DNA from: an uncultured Collinsella sp.
GTDB lineage: Bacteria; Actinomycetota; Coriobacteriia; Coriobacteriales; Coriobacteriaceae
Assembly (NCBI GenBank): GCA_902462065.1
Contig: CABQAK010000027.1
Span: 1-33,072, forward strand
Direction of reading: 5' to 3'
Length of the DNA: 33,072 nt
Part shown: piece after piece, positions 13,179 through 19,780 of the stretch
Layout: each line of letters opens with the position of its first letter
Numbering within the stretch: the first letter of the stretch is position 1
Program-made: the position numbers and the translations under genes
The notes under the pieces: generated by a model
Told to the model about the DNA's origin: nothing
Database searches by the model: none
The model's input: only the letters and a program-made list of their open reading frames with translations

Positions 13179-13718
13179 CTACTCGGCAGCAGCCTCAGTC
13201 TCGACCTCGGCGGTCTCGGCCTCGGCGACCTCAGCGGCCTCCTCGACCTCAGCCTCGGCAGCGAGCTCCTCGGCGGTAACGCCGACGAGAACGACAACCT
13301 CGGCCTTGATCTCGCGGTACAGCGAGATGGCAACGGTGTGGGCACCGGCAACCTTGATGGGCTTACCGAGCTCGACGCGCTTGCGGTCGATGTCCATACC
13401 GAGCTGAGCCTTGATGGCGTCAGCGATCATAGCGGCGGTAACGGAGCCAAAGAGGATGCCCTCGTCGCCGACCTTAACGTCAACGGTGACCGTCTTGCCC
13501 TCGAAGGCAGCCTTGGTCTCGTTGGCGGTAGCCAGACGGACGGCCTCGCGCTTGGCGATGTTGTTGCGACGCTCGTCAAGCTGCTTGAGGTTGCCCTTGG
13601 TGGCGGCAACAGCGAGCTTCTTGGGGAACAGGAAGTTCTCAGCGTAACCCTGAGCGACCTCTACGACGTCACCCTCGCCGCCCTTGCCCTTGATCTCATC
13701 GAGAAGAATAACCTTCAT
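13179..13718 (-). CDS. rplI: 50S ribosomal protein L9
   Basis: L9 binds 23S rRNA near the L1 stalk and supports translational fidelity. The N-terminal rRNA-binding domain is clear (MKVILLDEIKGKGG, then GYAENFLFPKKLA), followed by the long helix (about 42-75) and the C-terminal domain to about residue 148. The protein has 179 residues, about 30 more than usual. The excess is a C-terminal tail of almost only Ala, Glu, Val and Thr. AAGGGAG lies upstream of the ATG. It is the last gene of the rpsF operon. Confidence 0.97.
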   Translation of the reverse strand: MKVILLDEIKGKGGEGDVVEVAQGYAENFLFPKKLAVAATKGNLKQLDERRNNIAKREAVRLATANETKAAFEGKTVTVDVKVGDEGILFGSVTAAMIADAIKAQLGMDIDRKRVELGKPIKVAGAHTVAISLYREIKAEVVVLVGVTAEELAAEAEVEEAAEVAEAETAEVETEAAAE

Positions 13719-13733
13719 GATGTGTCTCCCTTC

Positions 13734-14000
13734 TTAGCCGCGGTCGCGGTTGCCACGAGAGGAAACCACGGGGACGGTGTACGGCAGGAGAGCCATCTCG
13801 CGGGCGCGCTTGATGGCGTTGGCGATGTCATGCTGATGCTGCGTGCAAGCGCCAGTGACGCGACGGGGCTTGATCTTGCCACGGTCGGTCATGTACTTAC
13901 GGAGAAGCTGAGTGTCCTTATAGTCGATGAACTCAGTGTTCTCCTTGCAGAACTGGCAGTACTTACGACGCGGCTGACGTGCAGAAAAATCATTAGCCAT
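13734..14000 (-). CDS. rpsR: 30S ribosomal protein S18
   Basis: S18 forms a heterodimer with S6 on the 30S platform. It has 88 residues. The core carries KIKPRRVTGACTQHQ and AIKRAREMALLPY, standard for the family. The N-terminus has CQFC and a later Cys and His in ACTQHQ, so this is the zinc-binding (C+) form of S18. The ATG at 14000 is chosen because the protein then starts MANDFSARQPRRKY with an AGG site 9 bases upstream; the frame is open 17 codons further but with no support. It lies between ssb and rplI in one operon. Confidence 0.96.
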   Translation of the reverse strand: MANDFSARQPRRKYCQFCKENTEFIDYKDTQLLRKYMTDRGKIKPRRVTGACTQHQHDIANAIKRAREMALLPYTVPVVSSRGNRDRG

Positions 14001-14025
14001 GTCAAAATACCTTTCATTTGGCAAC

Positions 14026-14041
14026 TTCGGCGAACCGAAGC
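14026..14041 (-). other. Small intercistronic hairpin between ssb and rpsR
   Basis: A 6-bp stem, CTTCGG and CCGAAG, around a 4-nt loop lies in the 72-bp gap between ssb and rpsR, just upstream of the rpsR ribosome site. There is no T run. It may affect mRNA stability or processing. Confidence 0.35.
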
Positions 14042-14072
14042 CGCCTCTCACTCAAAAATAGGTGAACAACCC

Positions 14073-14525
14073 TTAGAACGGGATGTCCTCATCGTAGACG
14101 TCGACCGCGGGCGGCGTAGCCACCGGTGCGGCAGGACGTGCTGCGGGCGCGGGAGCTGCGGGGGCGTAACCGCCCTGATCGTAGCCACCCTGGCCACCAC
14201 GGGAGCTCATAAACTCGATCTCATCGACGATGACCTCAAGCTTGCTCCGGCGCTGGCCGTCGCGCTCCCAAGAGCTGTAGCGCAGCTTGCCCTCGATCGC
14301 GACCTTGTTTCCCTTTGCCAGGAAACGGCTCACGGCCTCGGCGCGGGTGCCGAACATGGTGCAGTCGACAAAGTTGGGATAGTCCTCCCACTCGCCAGTC
14401 TGCGCGTTGCGGCGACGATCGTTCACGGCGACGCCAAAGGACAGAACCTGGGTTCCACCGGCGGTGGCGCGCAGCTCGGGATCGCGGGTGAGATTACCGG
14501 TGATGTTCACTCGATTGATGCTCAT
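14073..14525 (-). CDS. ssb: Single-stranded DNA-binding protein
   Basis: SSB coats single-stranded DNA during replication, repair and recombination. It has 150 residues. The OB-fold spans about residues 1-105 (MSINRVNITGNLTRDPEL, with SFGVAVNDRR and FVDCTMFGTRAEAVSRFLAKG). A Gly/Pro/Ala-rich disordered linker covers about 110-140, and the acidic tip DEDIPF binds partner proteins. AGAGGAAG precedes the ATG. The position between rpsF and rpsR is the common bacterial arrangement, which couples SSB supply to growth. Confidence 0.97.
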   Translation of the reverse strand: MSINRVNITGNLTRDPELRATAGGTQVLSFGVAVNDRRRNAQTGEWEDYPNFVDCTMFGTRAEAVSRFLAKGNKVAIEGKLRYSSWERDGQRRSKLEVIVDEIEFMSSRGGQGGYDQGGYAPAAPAPAARPAAPVATPPAVDVYDEDIPF

Positions 14526-14573
14526 AACTCACTACTTCCTCTTGGGGCACAAGCCCAGTCCAAAACGACAGTC

Positions 14574-14867
14574 TTACTCCTGGTCGTCGCGACGGACGAT
14601 CATGTGGCGGACCACAGCGTCGGTGATGCGCAGGACGCGATCAAGCTCGGCGATCTGGGTAGGATCTGCGTGGAAGTTGATGAGGGTGTAGTCACCATCG
14701 GTGAGGTCGTTGATCTCGTAGGCGAGCTTGCGCTTGCCCCACTCGTCAACGGAGTCGACCTTGCCAGCGCCCTCAGCGATCGTGGTATCGATACGCTTCA
14801 TAACAGCGAGACGAGTCTCGGGGTCGAGCGACGGGTCAACAAAGAACAGCAGTTCATAAGCCTTCAT
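14574..14867 (-). CDS. rpsF: 30S ribosomal protein S6
   Basis: S6 pairs with S18 on the 30S platform. Its 97 residues fit the family. MKAYELLFFVDPSLD, the WGKRKLAYEIND segment and the YTLINFHADP strand are typical. The start at 14867 is set by a strong AGGAGGTGA site; the frame is open 7 codons further upstream across that site, so the longer version is rejected. It is the first gene of rpsF-ssb-rpsR-rplI, with a promoter and leader hairpin upstream. Confidence 0.97.
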   Translation of the reverse strand: MKAYELLFFVDPSLDPETRLAVMKRIDTTIAEGAGKVDSVDEWGKRKLAYEINDLTDGDYTLINFHADPTQIAELDRVLRITDAVVRHMIVRRDDQE

Positions 14868-14893
14868 ATTGTCACCTCCTCTGGGCAAATGTG

Positions 14894-14922
14894 GCTTCAG
14901 GTCGTGAAGGTGCGCCTGAAGC
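14894..14922 (-). promoter_or_regulatory. Leader hairpin of the rpsF operon
   Basis: A perfect 8-bp stem (14894-14901 with 14915-14922) around a 13-nt loop lies inside the predicted rpsF 5' leader, about 27 bases before the start codon. In many bacteria the S6-S18 complex binds such a leader to repress its own operon. I cannot confirm the specific conserved loop bases, so this is a candidate. Confidence 0.5.
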
Positions 14923-14938
14923 AGGAAAAGACTTGGTA

Positions 14939-14967
14939 ATAATATCTTTCAACCTCCCAGGCCGCAA
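14939..14967 (-). promoter_or_regulatory. rpsF operon promoter
   Basis: On the minus strand there is a -35 TTGCGG (14962-14967), a 17-bp spacer and a -10 TATTAT (14939-14944). Predicted start is near 14932, giving a leader of about 65 bases containing the hairpin. The divergent gap from here to about 15328 shows no supported gene; it holds one DnaA-box-like 9-mer at 15067-15075 and a GTTGATCAAC palindrome at 15228-15237. Confidence 0.75.
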
Positions 14968-15328
14968 GAATATGCAGCTACAACCTCATGACCTCCACAT
15001 ATGCCCATGCTCGCACCACGTTTCATGCGCATTCCAACCAAATGCCGACCAAGAGCTTGACGGATTTGTGGACAAGATACGATGCCGCGGGGACAAGCTG
15101 AGCCAAGCCGCAGGTCAACGGGCACAAGGCTGTGGTCGCAAAATGCATACCAGTGGCCCACAGCACCAATCAAAGATTTTTAAATTCATTGCCAAGTCAC
15201 TTATGAATACCCCTTTTGAACAATTGAGTTGATCAACCACGCTGGTCGGAAGCCGTTTTTTTGGCACCTCAAACCCCACTGCAACGACAAGCGCGGCTAA
15301 GCGTTTTAAAAAATGCTAACTTTTCTGT

Positions 15329-15356
15329 TTGCACTTTGCGATTCCTCGTGTATACT
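15329..15356 (+). promoter_or_regulatory. Promoter of the tRNA-Ser pair
   Basis: A -35 TTGCAC (15329-15334), a 16-bp spacer and a -10 TATACT (15351-15356) place the transcript start about 10 bases before the first tRNA-Ser. Confidence 0.75.
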
Positions 15357-15372
15357 GACTTTCGCATTTAAC

Positions 15373-15463
15373 GGAGAGTTGTCCGAGTGGCCGAAGGAGC
15401 ACGATTGGAAATCGTGTAGGCGTCAAAAGCGTCTCCAGGGTTCAAATCCCTGACTCTCCGCCA
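15373..15463 (+). tRNA. tRNA-Ser (anticodon GGA), CCA encoded
   Basis: A class II tRNA with a 7-bp acceptor stem (GGAGAGT with ACTCTCC), anticodon stem CACGA/TCGTG with loop TTGGAAA giving anticodon GGA, a long variable arm and a T arm with GGTTCAAATCC. The 3' CCA is encoded. It reads UCC and UCU codons. Confidence 0.96.
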
Positions 15464-15472
15464 GTTAATTCC

Positions 15473-15502
15473 AAAGCAGGCCTTCGAGCCTGCTTTGTTT
15501 TT
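15473..15502 (+). terminator. Terminator between the two tRNA-Ser genes
   Basis: A perfect 9-bp stem (15473-15481 with 15488-15496), a 6-nt loop and then GTTTTT on the plus strand. Confidence 0.85.
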
Positions 15503-15511
15503 ACCCCACGC

Positions 15512-15602
15512 GGAGGGGTGGCAGAGTGGTTGAATGCGGCGGTCTCGAAAACCGTTTGGCCTGTATAAGGTCACGAGGGTTCGAATCCCTCCTCCTCCGC
15601 CA
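15512..15602 (+). tRNA. tRNA-Ser (anticodon CGA), CCA encoded
   Basis: A class II tRNA with acceptor GGAGGGG paired to CTCCTCC (one G-U), anticodon loop CTCGAAA giving anticodon CGA, a long variable arm, T arm GAGGG-TTCGAAT-CCCTC and encoded CCA. It reads UCG. Its last 25 bases before the final A recur inverted at 15667-15691. Confidence 0.95.
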
Positions 15603-15613
15603 TTTTGGTTGAG

Positions 15614-15645
15614 AAAGCTCCCAAGAATGGGAGCTTTTTTGTTTT
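15614..15645 (+). terminator. Terminator after tRNA-Ser(CGA)
   Basis: A perfect 9-bp stem (15614-15622 with 15629-15637) with a 6-nt loop, then TTTGTTTT on the plus strand. Confidence 0.9.
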
Positions 15646-15666
15646 GAGTCCCTAACAAGCAAATAC

Positions 15667-15691
15667 GGCGGAGGAGGAGGGATTCGAACCC
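15667..15691 (-). pseudogene. Inverted fragment of the tRNA-Ser 3' end
   Basis: These 25 bases are the exact reverse complement of 15577-15601, the T arm and acceptor 3' strand of the neighbouring tRNA-Ser(CGA). No 5' half of a tRNA is attached. It may be a relic of an attachment site or a rearranged tRNA copy. The surrounding 15646-15972 contains no supported gene. Confidence 0.75.
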
Positions 15692-15712
15692 GCCAGGGCG
15701 CGGAGCGTAAAG

Positions 15713-15793
15713 AAAACGCGCCAGTGGCGCGTTTTTAGCGCAGCGCGGTCGGCGTAAGCCGACCGGATAAATTTTGAGCAAAGCTCAAAATTT
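15713..15793. repeat. Three tandem perfect hairpins
   Basis: Three consecutive perfect inverted repeats: 15713-15722 with 15726-15735 (10 bp), 15746-15753 with 15758-15765 (8 bp), and 15769-15779 with 15783-15793 (11 bp). Loops are 3 or 4 bases. They occupy the gap between the tRNA fragment and the TRIC-like gene. The first could act as a plus-strand terminator. Confidence 0.75.
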
Positions 15794-15972
15794 GGACATC
15801 CCTCCTATTCAGCCACGCCCCCCATCGCGTTCAGCATCAACCCAGATCCCCAAACATAGAACCTATGACCGTACCCAGTCCCGACCGTTTACCGAGCAAT
15901 AGGGTCGCCACGCCCGCCAACCATGTACTATGTACGGGCATTGTCTAAACCCACGATCCAAAGGACCCCATC

Positions 15973-16662
15973 TTGCCCGTCGTCGCTGCCATAACCATTA
16001 CCTCACATGCCTCGGATGCCATGGTCGCTATTCCGTTTTGGCTCGAGATGTTCGCCGTTGTCGCCGCATCGATCTCGGGTGTACTGGTTGCGCGCGAGCA
16101 CAAGCTCGACCTGGTGGGCGCGGTCGCGCTCGCGGTGGTCTGCGGTCTGGGCGGCGGTCTCTTGCGCGATATGACGCTCCAGGTCGGCAACGTCTACATC
16201 CTCAACCAGCCGATGGCGCTTCCGCTTTCCATTGCCACGGCAGCCATCATCTATATTTTCCCGGCAATCGTCGACAAGCCCGAAAAACTCATTCCCCTGC
16301 TCGACATCATCTCGGTGGGTATTTATGCGGCAACCGGAGCGGACAAGGCGCTGGTCTACGGCTTTGCGCCGGCGGTGTGCATCATGATGGGCTTTTTTAC
16401 CGCGGTGGGCGGCGGCATGCTGCGAGATGGTTTTATGGGTGTGGTGCCGGGTATTTTCCAGCGCACCAACTTCTATGCCATCGCGGCTATCGCCGGATCG
16501 GCAAGCTATGTTTGCCTTGTCATGAGCGGCTTGGTCAGCAATGTCGTCGCACTGGTCGTTTGCGTCGTGGTGACCATGGGGCTGCGCTGGCTATCGCTAC
16601 GCTTTGATATCAAAAGCCCCACCGAGGACGACATCGCACGCTTTTTGCACCGCAAAAAGTAG
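15973..16662 (+). CDS. TRIC/YicG-like membrane protein (UPF0126)
   Basis: A 229-residue integral membrane protein with about seven hydrophobic segments and the family's internal repeat: GLGGGLLRD (about residues 58-66) and AVGGGMLRDG (about 142-151). This glycine-rich GGGxxRD pair marks the UPF0126/TRIC-type family, linked in different members to cation conductance or glycine transport; the substrate here is unknown. The start is a TTG with AAGGA 7 bases upstream. The alternative ATG at 16021 would cut into the sequence before the first helix and lacks such a site. It is transcribed divergently from the rpsF operon, downstream of the tRNA-Ser pair. Confidence 0.88.
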   Translation: MPVVAAITITSHASDAMVAIPFWLEMFAVVAASISGVLVAREHKLDLVGAVALAVVCGLGGGLLRDMTLQVGNVYILNQPMALPLSIATAAIIYIFPAIVDKPEKLIPLLDIISVGIYAATGADKALVYGFAPAVCIMMGFFTAVGGGMLRDGFMGVVPGIFQRTNFYAIAAIAGSASYVCLVMSGLVSNVVALVVCVVVTMGLRWLSLRFDIKSPTEDDIARFLHRKK

Positions 16663-16730
16663 GTGGCGCGGCACGACCCTTCGAAATGCAACCGAGAGGC
16701 TCTTTTAGAGCGCCCGCGCGTTGGGTACCC

Positions 16731-16757
16731 TGTTAGGTATATGCCAAACACCTAACA
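16731..16757 (+). promoter_or_regulatory. Inverted repeat before the bactofilin-like gene
   Basis: TGTTAGGT and ACCTAACA form a perfect 8-bp inverted repeat with an 11-bp spacer, ending 12 bases before the ATG and touching the ribosome site. It could be an operator or a leader hairpin masking translation. Confidence 0.45.
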
Positions 16758-16769
16758 AAAGGATCAACC

Positions 16770-17915
16770 ATGGCTTTCAATCAAACCGCGGCGGCGCCGT
16801 CACACAAGATGCGTCGCTGCCTGCTTATGGCATTCGCGCTCATCGCGCTCGCGCTCACCGCTCTTCCCACGGCGTCATTTGCCGGCACGGACACGGCGGG
16901 CAACGTACTTGCAACCGACAACGACTCTAATCCGTCCGGCGTCGAGGGCGACCTGTACTGGGCCGGTCAGGCCCTCAACTTGGACGACGCCTCCATCGAC
17001 CGCGACATAATTGCGGCAGGCGAGAGCCTCTCCATCCGCGACTGCACGGTGGGCGGCGCCGTCCGTCTGGCGGCACGCACCATCGACATTGCCAAGACCA
17101 CGGTTGATGGCAGCGTGACCGTTGCTGGCCAGCATGTCGTTCTCAATTCCGACAGCACCGCCAACTGTTTCTACGCGATAGGCGAGACGGTTGCCTTGCG
17201 AGGCTCCACCAAGTCGGCAGCGCTTGCGGGCGATACGGTGACCATCGATGGCACCGTCGAGGGCGATGTCGAGGTTTGGGCCGACAAGCTCATCCTGGGC
17301 AAGAACGCCCATATCACCGGCACCGTGAACGCGCACGTCTCCGAGGACCCCGAGCGCGCCGCGGGAGCCGAGGTCGGCGCACTCAAGATCGACCGCACCG
17401 AGAACGAGGATACTTCCACCGTTAACGATGTCATCGGCGGTATCGTCGCCGCGGCACTCTCGACCTGCTTTGTCGCTCTGCTGCTCGAGCTCGTCTTTCC
17501 GCGTGCGACTGCCAGCGCCGCCGGTATGCTCCACCAGCGCCCCATGCCCCTGTGGGTGAGCGGTCTTCTGGGCACGATTGCTATCGTCCCCGCCGTCCTA
17601 CTGCTAATTATCTCTATCGCTGGTCTGTCGCTTGCCGGAGCCCTCATGTGCGGTGTTATTGGCATCGCGCTGGTGTCGAGTGCCTTTGCAGGGTGCGCGA
17701 TCGCGCGCATGGTCGGACACAGCCAGAACCGCTACGCCATGGCAGCCGCTGGTGGCGTAATCGCAGGCGCCCTCACGGGGCTTCCCCTCGTAGGCGGCTT
17801 CATCAGCGGCGTGGCCTTTGTCTTTATGCTCGGCTACATCATCCAAATCATCTGGCACAACGCCCACCTCAAGCCGCAGCAGCCGGCTAACACGCCAGAG
17901 CTTCCCACCGCTTAG
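16770..17915 (+). CDS. Bactofilin-like polymer-forming protein with signal peptide and membrane domain
   Basis: A 381-residue protein with three parts. A signal peptide (basic RR near 15, hydrophobic core, cleavage likely after SFA at about 38) comes first. A right-handed beta-helix-like region (about 55-185) follows, with short repeated strands of the form found in bactofilin or polymer-forming proteins (DRDIIAAGESLSI, GDTVTIDGTVEGDVEVWADKL). The C-terminal membrane domain (about 215-368) has four or five helices. The signal peptide places the beta-helix outside the cytoplasm, unlike classical cytosolic bactofilins. AAAGGA lies 6 bases before the ATG. It follows the TRIC-like gene after a 107-bp gap. 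A role in envelope shape or surface organisation is inferred only from the fold. Confidence 0.82.
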   Translation: MAFNQTAAAPSHKMRRCLLMAFALIALALTALPTASFAGTDTAGNVLATDNDSNPSGVEGDLYWAGQALNLDDASIDRDIIAAGESLSIRDCTVGGAVRLAARTIDIAKTTVDGSVTVAGQHVVLNSDSTANCFYAIGETVALRGSTKSAALAGDTVTIDGTVEGDVEVWADKLILGKNAHITGTVNAHVSEDPERAAGAEVGALKIDRTENEDTSTVNDVIGGIVAAALSTCFVALLLELVFPRATASAAGMLHQRPMPLWVSGLLGTIAIVPAVLLLIISIAGLSLAGALMCGVIGIALVSSAFAGCAIARMVGHSQNRYAMAAAGGVIAGALTGLPLVGGFISGVAFVFMLGYIIQIIWHNAHLKPQQPANTPELPTA

Positions 17916-17923
17916 CAGCCGAT

Positions 17924-17980
17924 CACCACAAAGGGGCCAGGCACCTTTGTGGTGGTGCAAAGGGGTCAGGTTACTTTGCA
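17924..17980. repeat. Two tandem REP-like hairpins
   Basis: Unit 1 (17924-17954) has a perfect 11-bp stem. Unit 2 (17956-17980) has a 7-bp stem. Both share the pattern CAAAGGGG-N-CAGG-NNN-CTTTG. A related unit lies inverted at 23859-23888. Confidence 0.7.
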
Positions 17981-17992
17981 ACAACAAACGAG

Positions 17993-18034
17993 GCGGGGCA
18001 CTCGGTCATATCGACCGGGTGCCCCGCTTTTCTT
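17993..18034 (+). terminator. Terminator after the bactofilin-like gene
   Basis: A 9-bp GC-rich outer stem (17993-18001 with 18019-18027) encloses a further 5-bp stem (18003-18007 with 18013-18017), followed on the plus strand by TTTTCTT. It separates this gene from the convergent pilin operon. Confidence 0.88.
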
Positions 18035-18136
18035 GGAGGGTTCTCTAGTAACTTTTTCAAAACCAATGATCATCAGGTCGGTAGGCCTGCGCGTCACTCA
18101 TTACGGAGGCAGTACGCCAGTGAGCATGAAAGGCAA

Positions 18137-19780
18137 TTATTTTTCACGACGACCGCCTCCCCGCTTGATGACGAGCGCGACAACAATAGCCGCCACTCCG
18201 ACGGCAGCCAAAACCGCCACCAGCACCAACGTTCTATCTCCCGTCGAGGGCATAAAGCCTCGACTTGCTTCTCTACTTGGGGTGTTGAGCACCGACAGTT
18301 CAATTAAACCCGTCCCGGCATCGGCGGCATCAACCCGCAGAGGGCTTTCGGCCGATACAGTCACCTTGGGCTTCGCGGCCGCCACCTGTTTAACGTCCAG
18401 GCCCTCGGCCGTAACCGTCACCGTACGTTTGCCCTCAAAGGCGGTGTAACCCTTGGGAGCCGCGACCTCCTCGACGGTGTAGACACCCGCGTCCACACCG
18501 CTCAATTCCACATGGCCATCCGCGCCCGTGGTGACGCACGCGTCGGCATCCGTCGACCACGAGCCGTCAGTCGTTAGAATGTGCCCGCGGTCATCGATAA
18601 TGCGCAGCTTGGCGCCCGCGAGCGGCTTATCGTCCGAGCTTGAGCGCTTGATCAGACTGAGTCCCCAGGTGTAGGCGCACGCGTCATCGCTCGGCGTGCG
18701 GGTGAAGCCGGCGTCGCCGGACTGGTCGGCGAGGGGAGAGCGCGGGTAGCGCAGGTAGACCTCGTTGGGGTTGCCCTTCGCGATGCCGTGGTTGCACGCG
18801 CTGTTGAGCGGAGCGTTGTACACGGCGACCGCGCGGGCGCCCGCGGTGAAGGCGTCGGCCCCGCCGAGCGCGGCGATCAGGTCGCCGGTACGCACGGTGA
18901 AGGAGCACCCCTCGACCGAGACCTTGCACTGTGAAGTAATGTCCGCCCACCCTTTAACCGGCGTCGAGCTGGCGTTACCGCCCTCACATGCGACGGCGTC
19001 GAAGCCGCCCTCGGCGCCCGCCGCCACGTACACGCGCATGCTCGCGGCGACCTTGGAGGGGTCGAGCCCCGCGCTCATGGTGTCGACGAACCGCACCGTA
19101 TAGGTGTCGTAGGCGGTGAGCCCGGCCGGGACCGTGGCAGAGAGGCGCCAGTACAGGTCGTCGGCGACCGTGGCGTCGGCGGCCTTCTGCCATGCGGCGG
19201 TACTGTCCTCCAGCACATGCTTGGCCACCTTGGGGGTCGCCGCCTTGGGCTTGACGGTGACAGCGCTGCCGCCCACAAGGGCCATGATCGGCGCGGTGCC
19301 GGCCTCGCCCCGGGCGATGGCGTCGTCGTCGGCGACGATGAGCCAGTAGCCGCAGGGCAGCGCGGCCGCCGTGCCCGCGTTAAGGGCCACGGAAGTTGCG
19401 TCGGCATTGCAAATCGCGCGGGCAAGCTTTGCCGTCAGCGCGGTCGTCATATGCCCGTCGGCATTCATCCATTCGGCAGTCTCTTGCGCCGCCGATGCCG
19501 AGCCATCAAGCCCCGCATCATGAAGCACGGGAAGAACGGCTTGACGAACCGCGCCATTCGCCCACGTTACGTCAGTTGCAATTTTATGGCCAGCATCGTC
19601 ATCATCGATAACTGTCGCCGAAAAGAGCTGGTACGCGTCATACCGCGTCGCGACTGTACCGTCCACCGTAATGGCACCGGTGTCGGCAGCACGAGCCGTC
19701 CTGGGCAGCATCGCAAAAGAGAACATAGCGACCGTAGCTATCGTCGCGACGGCCAACAAGCGGCACCAAAGCCTACTCAC
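18137..19780 (-). CDS. SpaA-like surface protein with C-terminal sorting signal
   Basis: A 547-residue cell-wall protein. A signal peptide (about 1-31, ending ARA) is followed by a pilin-like region whose middle (about 190-320) resembles isopeptide-forming pilin domains. A CnaB/SpaA domain covers about 370-500: the candidate isopeptide Lys is in SLIKRS, Glu in TVEEVAAPKGY and Asn in SVLNTP. The end is MPSTG (510-514), a hydrophobic helix and a basic tail, a variant LPXTG sortase signal. I chose the GTG at 19780: GAGGTGG precedes it and it gives a clean signal peptide; the frame is open 19 codons further. The start overlaps the stop of the upstream adhesin gene by 8 bases, so translation is coupled. 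It could be a minor or basal pilin of that partner. Confidence 0.85.
   Translation of the reverse strand: MSRLWCRLLAVATIATVAMFSFAMLPRTARAADTGAITVDGTVATRYDAYQLFSATVIDDDDAGHKIATDVTWANGAVRQAVLPVLHDAGLDGSASAAQETAEWMNADGHMTTALTAKLARAICNADATSVALNAGTAAALPCGYWLIVADDDAIARGEAGTAPIMALVGGSAVTVKPKAATPKVAKHVLEDSTAAWQKAADATVADDLYWRLSATVPAGLTAYDTYTVRFVDTMSAGLDPSKVAASMRVYVAAGAEGGFDAVACEGGNASSTPVKGWADITSQCKVSVEGCSFTVRTGDLIAALGGADAFTAGARAVAVYNAPLNSACNHGIAKGNPNEVYLRYPRSPLADQSGDAGFTRTPSDDACAYTWGLSLIKRSSSDDKPLAGAKLRIIDDRGHILTTDGSWSTDADACVTTGADGHVELSGVDAGVYTVEEVAAPKGYTAFEGKRTVTVTAEGLDVKQVAAAKPKVTVSAESPLRVDAADAGTGLIELSVLNTPSREASRGFMPSTGDRTLVLVAVLAAVGVAAIVVALVIKRGGGRREK

Noticed and set aside
15067..15075. TGTGGACAA, a match to the actinobacterial DnaA box
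   Set aside because: I saw only one clear box, without a cluster or AT-rich unwinding region; a single 9-mer is expected by chance at this scale. The origin is not in this window.
14891..15232. A 113-codon plus-strand frame upstream of the tRNA-Ser genes
   Set aside because: It overlaps the rpsF promoter and leader, has no ribosome site and resembles no known protein.
15368..15781. A 137-codon open frame on the minus strand
   Set aside because: It runs antisense through both tRNA-Ser genes and contains the familiar translated-tRNA sequences; it is not a protein gene.
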